DNA from: Herbaspirillum hiltneri N3
GTDB taxonomy: Bacteria > Pseudomonadota > Gammaproteobacteria > Burkholderiales > Burkholderiaceae_D
Reading direction: 5' to 3'
Assembly: GCF_001267925.1 (NCBI RefSeq)
Contig: NZ_CP011409.1
Span: 4,650,001-4,714,000 of the forward strand
DNA: 64,000 nt
The stretch's first letter is position 1, and every line of letters starts with the position of its first letter. Below the pieces are notes generated by a model. It saw only the letters and a list, made by a program, of their open reading frames with translations, was not told where the DNA came from and did no database searches. This document shows, piece by piece, positions 29,677 through 39,690 of the stretch. The translations under genes were made by a program, and so were the position numbers.

Positions 29677-32325
29677 TTATTCAGCAGGCGCGTCGCCTTC
29701 GGGAGCAGCCGTACCTTCGACATCGTCTTCGGCCTTGTCTTCTTCGGCATCGGACTCAACCACTCGCTGCAGGCCGCTCAGCTTGGTGCCGTCTTCCACG
29801 GCGATCAGCGTTACGCCTTGCGTTGCCCGGCCCATTTCGCGAATTTCCGCGACACGGGTGCGGATCAGCACGCCGCCGGTGGTGATCAGCATGATTTCAT
29901 CGCTGGCTTCGACCAGGGTTGCCGCAACCACCTTGCCGTTGCGTTCGCTGGTCTGGATCGCGATCATGCCCTTGGTGCCGCGGCCGTGGCGGGTGTACTC
30001 GGTGATCGGCGTACGTTTGCCGAAGCCGTTCTCGGTCGCCGTCAGGACCGACTGCTGTTCGTTTTCGGCAACCAGCAGCGCGATGACTTGCTGACCTTCT
30101 TCCAGGTTCATGCCGCGCACGCCACGTGCCGTGCGGCCCATCGGACGCACGTCGTTCTCGTCGAAGCGCACTGCCTTGCCGGAATCGGAGAACAGCATGA
30201 CGTCGTGCTGGCCGTCAGTCAACGCAGCGCCGATCAGGAAGTCGCCCTCATCGAGATCGACCGCGATGATGCCGGCCTTGCGCGGATTGCTGAAGTCGGA
30301 CAACGGCGTCTTCTTGACGGTGCCGAGGCTGGTCGACATGAAGACGTAACGGTCTTCGGGGAAGACGCGGTTCTCGCCCGACAGCGGCAGGACCACGGTA
30401 ATCTTTTCGCCATCCTGCAGCGGGAACATGTTGACGATAGGCTTGCCGCGCGAATTGCGCGAACCCTGCGGCACTTCCCACACCTTGAGCCAGTACAGAC
30501 GGCCGCGGTTGGAGAAGCACAGGATGTAATCGTGCGTGTTGGCGATGAACAGCTGGTCGATCCAGTCGTCGTCCTTGGTCGCCATGGCTTGCTTGCCGCG
30601 GCCGCCGCGTTTTTGTGCACGGTATTCGGACACCGGCTGCGACTTCATGTAGCCCGAGTGCGACAGCGTCACGACCAGGTCTTGCGGCGTGATCAGGTCT
30701 TCAGTGCCGAGATCGGTGGCATTGTGTTCGATGGTCGAGCGGCGCTCGTCCTTGACGCCGATGCCGAAGTCGTTCTTCGCGGCCGTCAGTTCGTCGGTGA
30801 TGATGGCGGTCACGCGCGCCGGCTTGGACAGAATGTCCAGCAGGTCGGCGATTTGTTCCATCACTTCCTTGTACTCATTGACGATCTTGTCTTGTTCCAG
30901 ACCGGTCAGGCGTTGCAGACGCATTTGCAGGATTTCCTGCGCCTGGTCGTCGGACAGCTTATACAGACCGTCGGTCTGAATGCCGTAATGCGCCGGCAGG
31001 TTTTCCGGACGGAAGGCCTCGATGCCGCTGCTGTTTTCCGCACCGGTGCGGGCCAGCATTTCGCGCACCATGGACGAATCCCAGGCGCGTGCCATCAGTT
31101 CCGATTTCGCGATCGGCGGCGTCGGCGCCGCGCGGATGATGGCGATGAAGTCGTCGATGTTGGCCAGCGCAACCGCCAGGCCTTCCAGCACGTGGCCGCG
31201 TTCGCGCGCCTTGCGCAGTTCGAAGATCGTGCGGCGTGTGACCACCTCGCGGCGATGCGACAGGAAGCATTCCAGCATCTGCTTCAGGTTCAGCAGCTTC
31301 GGCTGGCGGTCGACCAGCGCCACCATGTTCATGCCGAAGGTGTCCTGCAGCTGGGTCTGCTTGTACAGATTGTTGAGCACCACTTCAGGCACTTCGCCGC
31401 GCTTGAGTTCGATCACCACGCGCATGCCCGACTTGTCGGATTCGTCGCGCAGGTCGGAGATGCCTTCCAGTTTCTTGTCGCGCACCAGCTCGGCGATACG
31501 CTCGAGCAAGGCCTTCTTGTTGACCTGGTACGGCAGCTCGTCGACGATGATCGCCGTACGGCCTTCGCGACCGAATTCCTCGAAGTGGGTCTTGGCGCGC
31601 ATCACGACGCGGCCGCGGCCGGTGCGATAACCATCGCGTACGCCGGACACGCCGTAAATGATGCCGCCCGTCGGGAAGTCCGGCGCCGGAATCAGCTCGA
31701 TCAGCTCGTCGATGGTGCAATCCGCGTTGGCCAGCACATGCAGCGCGCCGTTGATGACTTCGGTGATGTTATGCGGAGGAATGTTGGTAGCCATGCCCAC
31801 CGCGATGCCGGACGAACCGTTGATCAGCAGGTTGGGGATGCGAGTCGGCAGCACCGACGGTTCTTTTTCCTTGCCGTCGTAGTTGGGATCGAAATCGACG
31901 GTTTCCTTCTCGATATCGGCCAGCAATTCGTTGGCGATCTTGTCCAGCCGGCACTCGGTATAACGCATCGCCGCGGCGCCGTCGCCGTCGATCGAGCCGA
32001 AATTGCCTTGTCCGTCCACCAGCATGTAACGCAGCGAAAAATCCTGCGCCATACGCACCAGCGTGTCGTAAATGGACGCGTCGCCGTGCGGGTGGTATTT
32101 ACCCATGACTTCACCGACCACGCGCGCGCATTTCACGAACGGGCGATTCCAGACGTTGTTCATTTCATGCATCGCAAACAGCACGCGGCGGTGTACCGGC
32201 TTGAGGCCGTCACGCACGTCCGGAAGAGCACGTCCGACGATCACGCTCATGGCGTAATCGAGGTAGCTCTTGCGCATCTCTTCTTCAAGGGAAATGGGGA
32301 TGGTTTCTTTGGCGAATTGATCCAT
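29677..32325 (-). CDS. gyrA: DNA gyrase subunit A
   Basis: The 882-residue cleavage/religation subunit of gyrase. The N-terminal [18 protein letters not shown] and the active-site tyrosine region ([15 protein letters not shown]) are clear, with the C-terminal beta-pinwheel and GyrA box (QKRGGRGKQ). In the quinolone-determining loop the sequence is [18 protein letters not shown]83 and D87 by direct counting, so the Ser83 typical of E. coli is Ala here. The C-terminus ends in an acidic tail ([13 protein letters not shown]). Confidence 0.98.
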   Translation of the reverse strand: MDQFAKETIPISLEEEMRKSYLDYAMSVIVGRALPDVRDGLKPVHRRVLFAMHEMNNVWNRPFVKCARVVGEVMGKYHPHGDASIYDTLVRMAQDFSLRYMLVDGQGNFGSIDGDGAAAMRYTECRLDKIANELLADIEKETVDFDPNYDGKEKEPSVLPTRIPNLLINGSSGIAVGMATNIPPHNITEVINGALHVLANADCTIDELIELIPAPDFPTGGIIYGVSGVRDGYRTGRGRVVMRAKTHFEEFGREGRTAIIVDELPYQVNKKALLERIAELVRDKKLEGISDLRDESDKSGMRVVIELKRGEVPEVVLNNLYKQTQLQDTFGMNMVALVDRQPKLLNLKQMLECFLSHRREVVTRRTIFELRKARERGHVLEGLAVALANIDDFIAIIRAAPTPPIAKSELMARAWDSSMVREMLARTGAENSSGIEAFRPENLPAHYGIQTDGLYKLSDDQAQEILQMRLQRLTGLEQDKIVNEYKEVMEQIADLLDILSKPARVTAIITDELTAAKNDFGIGVKDERRSTIEHNATDLGTEDLITPQDLVVTLSHSGYMKSQPVSEYRAQKRGGRGKQAMATKDDDWIDQLFIANTHDYILCFSNRGRLYWLKVWEVPQGSRNSRGKPIVNMFPLQDGEKITVVLPLSGENRVFPEDRYVFMSTSLGTVKKTPLSDFSNPRKAGIIAVDLDEGDFLIGAALTDGQHDVMLFSDSGKAVRFDENDVRPMGRTARGVRGMNLEEGQQVIALLVAENEQQSVLTATENGFGKRTPITEYTRHGRGTKGMIAIQTSERNGKVVAATLVEASDEIMLITTGGVLIRTRVAEIREMGRATQGVTLIAVEDGTKLSGLQRVVESDAEEDKAEDDVEGTAAPEGDAPAE

Positions 32326-32627
32326 TGGCGAGTCGAGAGGTATTGATTTTGGGGGTTGAATCAGGCCCGAAACCTGTTCATTGCGGGCAGCGACTACAAA
32401 CGAAGCATTCTAGCACGCCGAGCCTTTGCAGCGCCGGTTTTAGCTCCCAGGCAATATGCAGCGGCCGGTACAAACAAATACGGGCAAAAGCGGCAATTGT
32501 GATTAAAATGCGAGCCTTCAACAGAAAAAGACGCATCATGGAAATCACGGCATCCGCTGCATTTCCGCCGGACAAGCCGCGCCATGACAGGCCGCCCTGC
32601 CCATGCTGTCGCAACCCTCTAATTAAT
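32326..32627. other. Divergent intergenic region gyrA / ompA-like gene
   Basis: About 300 bases that must hold the promoters of gyrA (-) and the OmpA-like gene (+). A TAAAAT at 32504-32509 is a possible + strand -10 with no good -35. An in-frame ATG at 32538 could lengthen the OmpA-like protein by 30 residues but would bury its signal peptide. Nothing else is recognised. Confidence 0.4.
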
Positions 32628-33311
32628 ATGCCTTATAAATTCCTCTGCCTGCTCGGCCTCTTGCTGGGCGCCGCACTTCCCGCTCACGCACAGAACAACA
32701 CAGCCATTGCCGCCACCCCGGGCGCGGCATACGGACAGGACAACCAGGGCAGCGTCGCCCGCAGCCAGTATGGCCTGTGCTGGCGGACCGGTTACTGGAC
32801 GCCATCGGACTCCCTGAGCGGCTGCGACGGCGAGCTGGCGCCTCCCGTCACGAACCCGATCGCTCCCGCGCTGGTGAGCAATCCGGCTGCCATTGTGGTC
32901 GGCGCTGCCACGCCGACGGCAAGCGCGGACTGCAACTTCCAGGTCACGCTCGGCGCGGGCCAGACGTTCGGCTCCGGCGAGACGGCGCTGAACAAGGCCG
33001 CGCAGCAGCGCATCCAGAAACAGGTTGTCGAGCGACTGGCGGCTTGCGGTGAAATTGACGCAATTATTGTCACCGGCCACGCCGATCGGCTTGGCACCCG
33101 GAAACATAATGAGGAAATTGCCGTCAAACGAGCAGAAACGGTCGCTGCATTTCTGAAGAGCAAAAATGTTGCCGCGCCGATCCAGGTCGTCGGTGCCGGC
33201 AGCAGCGAACCGGTTGCGCAATGCGGGGGAAATATTCCCCCACGGAAATTGGCAGGCTGCCTATCACCCGATCGCCGTGTGGTTATTCGCGTGCAAGGGC
33301 ATGAAAAATAA
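32628..33311 (+). CDS. OmpA-family protein (first of a pair)
   Basis: A 227-residue exported protein with signal peptide FLCLLGLLLGAALPAHAQ. Residues about 45-70 carry SQYGLCWRTGYWTP followed by a Cys; residues about 105-225 form an OmpA-like peptidoglycan-binding domain (VTGHADRLGTRKHNEEIAVKRA, ending DRRVVIRVQG). There is no beta-barrel domain. It shares its short N-terminal GLCW motif with the next gene, suggesting duplication. The start at 32628 was chosen because it directly precedes the signal peptide; its ribosome site is weak. Confidence 0.8.
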   Translation: MPYKFLCLLGLLLGAALPAHAQNNTAIAATPGAAYGQDNQGSVARSQYGLCWRTGYWTPSDSLSGCDGELAPPVTNPIAPALVSNPAAIVVGAATPTASADCNFQVTLGAGQTFGSGETALNKAAQQRIQKQVVERLAACGEIDAIIVTGHADRLGTRKHNEEIAVKRAETVAAFLKSKNVAAPIQVVGAGSSEPVAQCGGNIPPRKLAGCLSPDRRVVIRVQGHEK

Positions 33312-33313
33312 GG

Positions 33314-33339
33314 TTTTTTAGCCAAAATTTGGCTTTTTT
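33314..33339 (+). terminator. Probable terminator after the first OmpA-like gene
   Basis: AGCCAAA / TTTGGCT inverted repeat with only a short loop and six T, three bases after the stop. The stem is AT-rich and short, so efficiency is doubtful. Confidence 0.5.
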
Positions 33340-33520
33340 GGCAACAGAGTGCGGCACTTTGTGAAGGTAAACGTCTTGTTACCAAAAAACAACAGAGTGT
33401 TAAAAACGTTGATTGGACTATTTGGCAACGTTCGCTGATTGCACCAGCCTGTGGCAGAATGGCGGCTAAGTTCATTGCACGCCCCCCTTGTAAAGTGGGA
33501 CGTGTGACGACCTGAACACA

Positions 33521-33529
33521 TGATATTAT
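33521..33529 (+). promoter_or_regulatory. Possible extended -10 promoter of the major OmpA-like gene
   Basis: TGATATTAT matches an extended -10 (TGn plus TATTAT) 68 bases before the start codon. The -35 region is poor, as is common for extended -10 promoters. Confidence 0.4.
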
Positions 33530-33596
33530 TCGTTTTTTTGATGTCGTAATTTTGTAGCGCAGTTTATCTGCGGATATCTCACCCGAGAGGAGAAAC

Positions 33597-34217
33597 ATGA
33601 ACAAATTAGCAAAACTCGTCTTCGCTGCTGCGTCCGCAGCCATCGCTCTGTCTGCGACCGCACAGGAAATCAAGGACATCAAAGTCCGTCCAAACAGCCT
33701 GTACCTGCAAGATGGCCGTGATGTCGTTACTCGTAGCGGTTTCGGCCTGTGCTGGCAAACAGCGTTTGTCAACGGCCCATGCGAAGAAGCTCCTGCTCAA
33801 GCCGCTGCTCCTGCTGCTGCTCCAGCCGCTCCAGCTGCCGCTGCTGCAGCCGCTCCGACATCGGAAAAAGTCACTTACGCTGCTGACGCATTCTTTGACT
33901 TCGACAAGGCAGTTCTGAAGCCAGCCGGCAAGTCCAAACTGGACGAACTGGTTGCAAACCTGAAGGGCCTGAACCTGGAAGTCATCATCGCTGTCGGCCA
34001 CACTGACTCCGTCGGTTCCGTTGCCTACAACCAAAAACTGTCCGTCCGCCGCGCTGAATCGGTCAAGGCATACCTGGTTTCCAAGGGTGTCGAAGCCAAC
34101 CGCGTCTACACTGAAGGCAAGGGCAAATCGCAACCAGTCGCTGACAACAAGACAGCAGCTGGCCGCGCCAAGAACCGCCGCGTTGAAATCGAAGTCGTCG
34201 GTACACGTAACAAGTAA
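33597..34217 (+). CDS. OmpA-family outer-membrane/peptidoglycan-associated protein
   Basis: A 206-residue protein with signal peptide ([18 protein letters not shown]), a short N-terminal module ([18 protein letters not shown]), an Ala/Pro-rich linker (about 65-85) and an OmpA-like domain beginning [20 protein letters not shown] with the peptidoglycan-binding [20 protein letters not shown] strong ribosome site GAGAGGAGA precedes it. Codon choice is more T/A-ending than in neighbours (many GCT, AAA), typical of a highly expressed gene. A sharp terminator follows. Confidence 0.9.
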   Translation: MNKLAKLVFAAASAAIALSATAQEIKDIKVRPNSLYLQDGRDVVTRSGFGLCWQTAFVNGPCEEAPAQAAAPAAAPAAPAAAAAAAPTSEKVTYAADAFFDFDKAVLKPAGKSKLDELVANLKGLNLEVIIAVGHTDSVGSVAYNQKLSVRRAESVKAYLVSKGVEANRVYTEGKGKSQPVADNKTAAGRAKNRRVEIEVVGTRNK

Positions 34218-34242
34218 TACCGACACACGATTCTCAATCGAG

Positions 34243-34270
34243 AAAAACCCCGCTTCGGCGGGGTTTTTTT
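34243..34270 (+). terminator. Rho-independent terminator of the OmpA-like gene
   Basis: Stem AAAAACCCCGC / GCGGGGTTTTT with a TTCG tetraloop, followed by T residues, 26 bases after the stop. Confidence 0.93.
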
Positions 34271-34326
34271 ATGGAAATTTGTTTTGTGACGAACAGCATC
34301 AGGCGGCTTCAGCTATCATTCAGCCT

Positions 34327-35025
34327 ATGAATGCCGATCCTCAAGAACTTCAAAAATTTAGCGATCTCGCCCATCGTTGGTGGGACCCCACTTCCGAATT
34401 TCGTCCCTTGCACGAAATCAATCCGCTCCGGCTGGAATGGATCAACGCCCGTGCGGCGCTATCCGGCAAGAGCGTGGTCGATGTCGGCTGCGGCGGCGGC
34501 ATCCTGGCCGAATCCATGGCGCGCAAAGGCGCCCGGGTGACCGGCATCGATCTGTCCGACAAAGCGCTCAAGGTCGCCGATCTGCACGGCATGGAATCCG
34601 GGGTTCAGGTTCGCTACGAAAAGATAGCCGCAGAAGACCTGGCCGCGCGTGAACCCGGCCAATTCGACGTCGTCACCTGCATGGAAATGCTGGAACACGT
34701 TCCCGATCCCGCTTCCATCGTGCGCGCCTGCACGGCGATGGTGAAACCCGGCGGCCATGTGTTCTTTTCCACGCTAAATCGCAATCCCAAGGCTTACCTG
34801 TTCGCCATCATCGGCGCCGAGTACCTGTTGCGCATGCTGCCTAGGGGCACGCATGATTATGCCAAGTTCATCACGCCGGCCGAATTGGCCCGCTTCATCC
34901 GCGAAGCCGGACTGGAACTCGATGGACTCAAGGGACTCACCTACAATCCGCTGACCAAGCTGTATTCGATCAACCAGGATACCAGCGTCAATTACATGGT
35001 GGCTTGCCGCAAGCCGCTGTCCTGA
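34327..35025 (+). CDS. ubiG: Ubiquinone biosynthesis O-methyltransferase
   Basis: A 232-residue SAM-dependent methyltransferase performing both O-methylations in ubiquinone synthesis. Family landmarks: the N-terminal [20 protein letters not shown], motif [21 protein letters not shown] and later [10 protein letters not shown] and [13 protein letters not shown]. The start MNADPQEL lies after the upstream terminator; an open extension upstream overlaps the OmpA-like gene and is spurious. It is 97 bases before gph. Confidence 0.96.
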   Translation: MNADPQELQKFSDLAHRWWDPTSEFRPLHEINPLRLEWINARAALSGKSVVDVGCGGGILAESMARKGARVTGIDLSDKALKVADLHGMESGVQVRYEKIAAEDLAAREPGQFDVVTCMEMLEHVPDPASIVRACTAMVKPGGHVFFSTLNRNPKAYLFAIIGAEYLLRMLPRGTHDYAKFITPAELARFIREAGLELDGLKGLTYNPLTKLYSINQDTSVNYMVACRKPLS

Positions 35026-35122
35026 CCGCAATACCCGATGGCCGGCGACGTCCCCCTGCGGACATCGCCGGCAAACCGCAGCAGCTTCCGCTGTTACGCC
35101 AACCGCCTTCACCGTGCCGACC

Positions 35123-35782
35123 ATGCCATTGAAAACACCCCGCGCCATCCTGTTCGACCTCGACGGCACGCTCGCCGACACGGCGCCCGACCTGGCCGAA
35201 GCCGTCAACCAGCTGCGCGCCGAACGCGGCCTGGAACCGACACCCTATGAGCACCTGCGCCCGGTAGCGTCCGCAGGCGCGCGCGGCCTGATCGGCGCAG
35301 CCTTCGGCGTGAAGCCGGACGACGCCGGCTATGAAGACCTGCGCGTGCGCTTCCTCAACAATTACGAAGCCAAGCTGGTCGTCAAAAGCAAACTCTTCGA
35401 CGGCATTCCCGACCTGCTCAAGCAGCTGGAAGCACGCGGGCTAGCTTGGGGCATCGTCACCAACAAGGCATCGCGCTTCACCGACCCGCTGGTGCCGCAA
35501 ATCGGCCTGGGCCATGCCGGCTGCGTGGTCTCCGGCGATACCACGCCGCATACCAAACCCCACCCGGCGCCGCTGTATGAAGCTGCGAGCCGGCTGCAAC
35601 TGGCTGCGCACGAATGCTGGTATGTCGGCGACGACCTGCGCGACATCCAGGCCGGCCGCGCTGCCGGCATGCAGACCATCGCCGCAGCGTGGGGCTATTG
35701 CGGCCACGTCGCACCGGCATCCTGGGAAGCCGACGCTTTGTTGCATGATCCCTTGCAGCTGCTCGACCTGATCAAGCCGTAA
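35123..35782 (+). CDS. gph: Phosphoglycolate phosphatase
   Basis: A 219-residue HAD hydrolase. Catalytic motif I is ILFDLDGTLADTAPDLAEAV, motif II/III are WGIVTNKASRF and the PHPAPLYEAA, with GDDLRDIQAGRAAGM as motif IV. It salvages 2-phosphoglycolate from DNA repair. The ATG giving MPLKTPRAILFDLDG was used; a GTG three codons upstream is possible. Linked to ubiG as in many proteobacteria, and the GmhB/MupP-type alternative is less likely. Confidence 0.9.
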   Translation: MPLKTPRAILFDLDGTLADTAPDLAEAVNQLRAERGLEPTPYEHLRPVASAGARGLIGAAFGVKPDDAGYEDLRVRFLNNYEAKLVVKSKLFDGIPDLLKQLEARGLAWGIVTNKASRFTDPLVPQIGLGHAGCVVSGDTTPHTKPHPAPLYEAASRLQLAAHECWYVGDDLRDIQAGRAAGMQTIAAAWGYCGHVAPASWEADALLHDPLQLLDLIKP

Positions 35783-35886
35783 TTGCAGTATTTGCATCAT
35801 CCGCCGACGTTTTGCCGCGCCGGCCATACAACTAAACGAAGGCGCATGCCGCTGGCGCAAGCGCCTCTCCTCACGAGGAACCGATC

Positions 35887-38800
35887 ATGACCAATCATCC
35901 CCGTCCCGCCTGGCAACTGCGCACGTTGCGCTGGTCCGCATACACCATTGCTTTCCTGCTTCTGCTGGCGCTGGTCAGCTGGCTTGCACTGCCGTCGCTT
36001 GTCAAGAAAATCGCGATCGAACAGACCCAGGAAAAAATCGGACGCAAACTCGACATTGGCGAACTCAGCTTCAATCCGTTCCTGCTCGCATTGCGCGTGC
36101 ATGACGTCACGCTGTACGAGCCGGACCAGAAGACTGCCGCCTTCAGCGCCAGGGAACTGGTGGTCAACGCATCGTCCACTTCTGCACTGCGCCTGGCCGC
36201 GATCCTCGACGAAATCAAGCTGGTCGAGCCAAAAGTCCACGTCGTGCGCCTGAGCGATGAAGGCATCGGCCGCTACAACTTCTCCGACATCATCGACCGC
36301 GTGCTGGCGATGCCCAAGAGCGAAGGCCAGACGCTGTTCTCGCTGGCCAACGTGCAATTGCAAAACGGCGCCATCCTGTTCGACGACAAGGTCAGCGGCA
36401 AGACCATCGACATCCGCGCGCTGAACATCGGCGTGCCCTTCGTCTCCAACCTGCCGCGCAACGTCGACACCTTCGTGCAACCGGTGCTGTCGATGACGGT
36501 CAACGGCACGCCGTTCTCGCTCAAGGGCCGCAGCAAACCCTTCGCCAGTTCGCTCGACACCACGCTGGCGATCGACATCGACAAGCTGGACGTCGCCAGC
36601 TACCTGCCCTTTTCACCCGTCCCGTTGCCGGTCAAACTGGAAAGCGCGAAACTCTCCACGCAACTGGACCTGACCTTCAGCCGCGACAAGGACAAGCCGC
36701 AAATCGGACTCGACGGCGACTTCACGCTGACCGACATTTCGGTCCAGGAAAATAATGCCGCGCCGCTGATCAAGATCGGCTCGGTTTCGGCCAAAATCAA
36801 CAAGCTCGACCTGCTCAAGCTGAGCGGCGTGATTGACGAGATCGCCATCGACAAACCGCAAGTGTGGGCCGACATGAACGCCCGCGGCGAAATCAACTGG
36901 ACCCGCATCGGCAAGAAGGACGTCCGGGCCAAATCCCCGGCATCTGCGGCACCTGCAGCATCTGCCAGGAAACCGGCCACGACGACGCCGGCAACCGAAA
37001 CCAAGGCCGAAGCGAAGGACGCCGCCGCCCCGGCCATTACCATTCGCAAACTGCTGGTGCGCGACGGCAGCGTGCAGTGGACCGATGACGCCAACGCATC
37101 GCTGCGCCAGACCGTTCACCTCGGCAAGATCACCGTCGACGCCGAAGAAGTCTCCACGACGGCAGATGCCAAACCGGCCAGACTCGCGCTGTCGCTCACC
37201 GAAAACGACAAAGGTGAAATCGGCTTCACCGGCGCACTGGCGCCGCTCAAAGGTGAAATCAACGGCACCGCGAGCTTGAAAGCGATCCAGCTGAGCGGCT
37301 ACCAGAACTACCTCAACCGCTCGCTGAACGGCGCGCTCAGCGGCCAGGTTTCCGGCAGTACCGAGGTGCAGATTGCCAATGGCCAGATCAAGCTCGGCAA
37401 GCTCGGCGTGGAAATCGCCGACCTCAAACTGTCTCCCAAGACCAAATCCGCCGCCGGCGTCATCGGCGCCAAAACCATCGCTCTCGACAACGCTACCATC
37501 GACCTGCAGGGTCGCAAAGCCGAAGCGGATGCCTTCCGCATCGTCGGCCTCAACGGCGATCTGCGCCGCGATGCCAAGGGCGCATTGAACCTGCAAGACC
37601 TCCTGGCGGCACCAGGAAGCAAACCTGCGGCAGTCAGCGAACCTGCAAAGAAGCAAAGCACCAACACTGCCGCCACCGCCGCCTGGCAAGCGCGCCTGCG
37701 CAACCTGTCGATCAGCAACAGCAATATTTCCTACGAAGACAGCGGCGTGACGCCGACGCAGAAGCTGCGCGTCGAAGGTCTGGATCTCAAGGTGGACAAT
37801 CTCTCCAGCCAACTCGACCAGAGCAGCAAGCTGTCGCTGCACGCCACGCTGAACAAGAACGGCAAGTTGTCCGTGACCGGCCAGGCGACGCCGCAACTCA
37901 AGAGCGTAGACCTTGCGCTGGATGCGCTGAACCTGCCGATCGCTCCGTTCCAAACCTATTTCACCGACTACCTCAACGTCACGCTAACCAGCGGCACGCT
38001 CAGCACCAAGGGCAAGCTGGCGCTGACGCCGCCCATCAACAAACAGACGCTGGCGCTGCAATACAACGGTTCGGCCAGCCTCAATAATTTCCGCGTGCTC
38101 GACAAGCTCACCTCGAGCGATTTCCTGCGCTGGCGCACGCTGAACCTGCAAGGCATCAACGCCAGGATCGGCGGCAAACCGCTGGTCACGCTGGAAAAAA
38201 TCGCACTGTCCGATTTCTACGCACGCGCCATCCTGTCCGACCAGGGCAAGCTCAATCTGCAAGACATCGTGGTTTCCAAGGAAGCGCCGCGCAGCTCGGT
38301 CACTGCGCCCGAAGCCAGCGCCGACAAGCCATCGACCACGGTCGCCAAGACCACCACGTCGACCGCGCCGGTCACGCCCGCCGCCCCCGATCCCAATGCA
38401 CCGGTGATCCGCATCGGCCAGACTGTCCTGCAAAGCGGCAACATCAACTTCACCGACAACTTCGTCAAACCGAACTACACGGTCAACATGACCGGCATGG
38501 GCGGCACCATCGGCAGCATCGCTTCCGACAAGCCGCAACCGGCCACCATCGATTTGCGCGGCAAGGTCGACAACGACGCGCCGCTGCAGATCTCGGGCGC
38601 GCTCAATCCCCTGTTCAAACCGATGTTCCTCGACGTCAAGGCCAGCGCCAATGGCGTGCAACTGCCGCGCCTGACTCCCTACTCGGCCAAATATGCGGGC
38701 TACCCGATCACCAAGGGCAAGCTGTCGATGGACGTGCAATACAAGATCGAGAACGACAAGCTGGTGGCCCAGAACGACGTGCGCATTGAGCAACTGACCT

Positions 38801-39603
38801 TCGGCGACCACGTCGACGGCCCCAATGTCACCAAGCTGCCGGTGATGCTGGCGGTGTCGCTGCTCAAGGACCGCGACGGCACCATCAATCTCAACCTGCC
38901 GATTTCCGGCTCGCTGTCCGATCCGCAGTTCTCGATCGGCGGCATCATCATGCGCGTCTTCGTCAACCTGATCGTCAAAGCCGTCACCTCGCCGTTCGCG
39001 CTCATCAGTTCGATGTTCGGCAGCGGCGGCGGCGACGCCGAACTCAGCTATATCGAATTCGAGCCGGGCTCGTCCGAGATCACCGCCGACATCCGCAAGA
39101 AGCTCGACACCCTCGGCTACGCCCTGCACCAGCGTCCGGCGCTCAAGATCGACGTCATGGGCCGTGCCGACCCCACGGTCGACGATGCCGGCCTGCGCAA
39201 GGAAGTCCTCAATCGCAAGATGCGCGCCCTGAAACGCAAGGATGTCATCGAGAAGGAAGGGCAGCCGACCGGCAAGGACAACGAGCTCAGCGAAGCCGAC
39301 CGCGCCAAGTACATGGAAAAGGTTTACAAGGAAGAGAAGTTCAAGAAACCGCGCAACATGGTCGGTCTCGCCAAATCCCTGCCGCCGGAGGAGATGCAGC
39401 AGTTGATCGTCGACAACACGCCTGTCACGGAAGATGACCTCCGCAACCTCGCTCAGCGTCGTGCGGACGTGGTGCGCAATTATCTGCAGGACCAGAGCAT
39501 CATCTCCGCCGACCGCATCTTCCTGATTGCCCCCAAGCTCACGGCCGAAGGCATCAAGGACAAGGGCCAGGGCAGCCGGGTTGACCTGAGTCTGCAGCAA
39601 TAG
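35887..39603 (+). CDS. Large AsmA-like/DUF748 envelope protein with C-terminal OmpA-like region
   Basis: A 1,238-residue protein with one N-terminal transmembrane anchor (AYTIAFLLLLALVSWLAL) and a long periplasmic part rich in beta-strand repeats of the AsmA/DUF748 class. Two Ala/Thr/Pro-rich linkers occur near residues 350-380 and 795-835. Near residues 1050-1100 is an OmpA-like segment (IEFEPGSSEITADIRKKLDT, KIDVMGRADP) that is interrupted by a charged insert before RRADVVRNYL. AsmA-like giants are implicated in phospholipid transport to the outer membrane; that role is inferred. A ribosome site GAGGAA precedes the ATG. Confidence 0.85.
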   Translation: MTNHPRPAWQLRTLRWSAYTIAFLLLLALVSWLALPSLVKKIAIEQTQEKIGRKLDIGELSFNPFLLALRVHDVTLYEPDQKTAAFSARELVVNASSTSALRLAAILDEIKLVEPKVHVVRLSDEGIGRYNFSDIIDRVLAMPKSEGQTLFSLANVQLQNGAILFDDKVSGKTIDIRALNIGVPFVSNLPRNVDTFVQPVLSMTVNGTPFSLKGRSKPFASSLDTTLAIDIDKLDVASYLPFSPVPLPVKLESAKLSTQLDLTFSRDKDKPQIGLDGDFTLTDISVQENNAAPLIKIGSVSAKINKLDLLKLSGVIDEIAIDKPQVWADMNARGEINWTRIGKKDVRAKSPASAAPAASARKPATTTPATETKAEAKDAAAPAITIRKLLVRDGSVQWTDDANASLRQTVHLGKITVDAEEVSTTADAKPARLALSLTENDKGEIGFTGALAPLKGEINGTASLKAIQLSGYQNYLNRSLNGALSGQVSGSTEVQIANGQIKLGKLGVEIADLKLSPKTKSAAGVIGAKTIALDNATIDLQGRKAEADAFRIVGLNGDLRRDAKGALNLQDLLAAPGSKPAAVSEPAKKQSTNTAATAAWQARLRNLSISNSNISYEDSGVTPTQKLRVEGLDLKVDNLSSQLDQSSKLSLHATLNKNGKLSVTGQATPQLKSVDLALDALNLPIAPFQTYFTDYLNVTLTSGTLSTKGKLALTPPINKQTLALQYNGSASLNNFRVLDKLTSSDFLRWRTLNLQGINARIGGKPLVTLEKIALSDFYARAILSDQGKLNLQDIVVSKEAPRSSVTAPEASADKPSTTVAKTTTSTAPVTPAAPDPNAPVIRIGQTVLQSGNINFTDNFVKPNYTVNMTGMGGTIGSIASDKPQPATIDLRGKVDNDAPLQISGALNPLFKPMFLDVKASANGVQLPRLTPYSAKYAGYPITKGKLSMDVQYKIENDKLVAQNDVRIEQLTFGDHVDGPNVTKLPVMLAVSLLKDRDGTINLNLPISGSLSDPQFSIGGIIMRVFVNLIVKAVTSPFALISSMFGSGGGDAELSYIEFEPGSSEITADIRKKLDTLGYALHQRPALKIDVMGRADPTVDDAGLRKEVLNRKMRALKRKDVIEKEGQPTGKDNELSEADRAKYMEKVYKEEKFKKPRNMVGLAKSLPPEEMQQLIVDNTPVTEDDLRNLAQRRADVVRNYLQDQSIISADRIFLIAPKLTAEGIKDKGQGSRVDLSLQQ

Positions 39604-39672
39604 AAGCAACAGTAACGGCAACGGCGGCGCCCCGGACTCTTGATAATCCGGCGAGCCGCCCCCACACTGGGT

Positions 39673-39678
39673 TATAAT
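39673..39678 (+). promoter_or_regulatory. ssrA: -10 element of the tmRNA gene
   Basis: A perfect TATAAT 12 bases before the mature tmRNA 5' end. No good -35 at the usual spacing; a TTGATA lies 27 bases upstream, which is too far. Confidence 0.65.
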
Positions 39679-39690
39679 ACAAGTCTGCAT

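Noticed and set aside
29818..32346. An 842-codon open frame on the strand opposite gyrA
   Set aside because: It mirrors gyrA codon structure in a GC-rich gene, is rich in Arg/His/Gln/Val without any family motif, and gyrA on the other strand is unambiguous.
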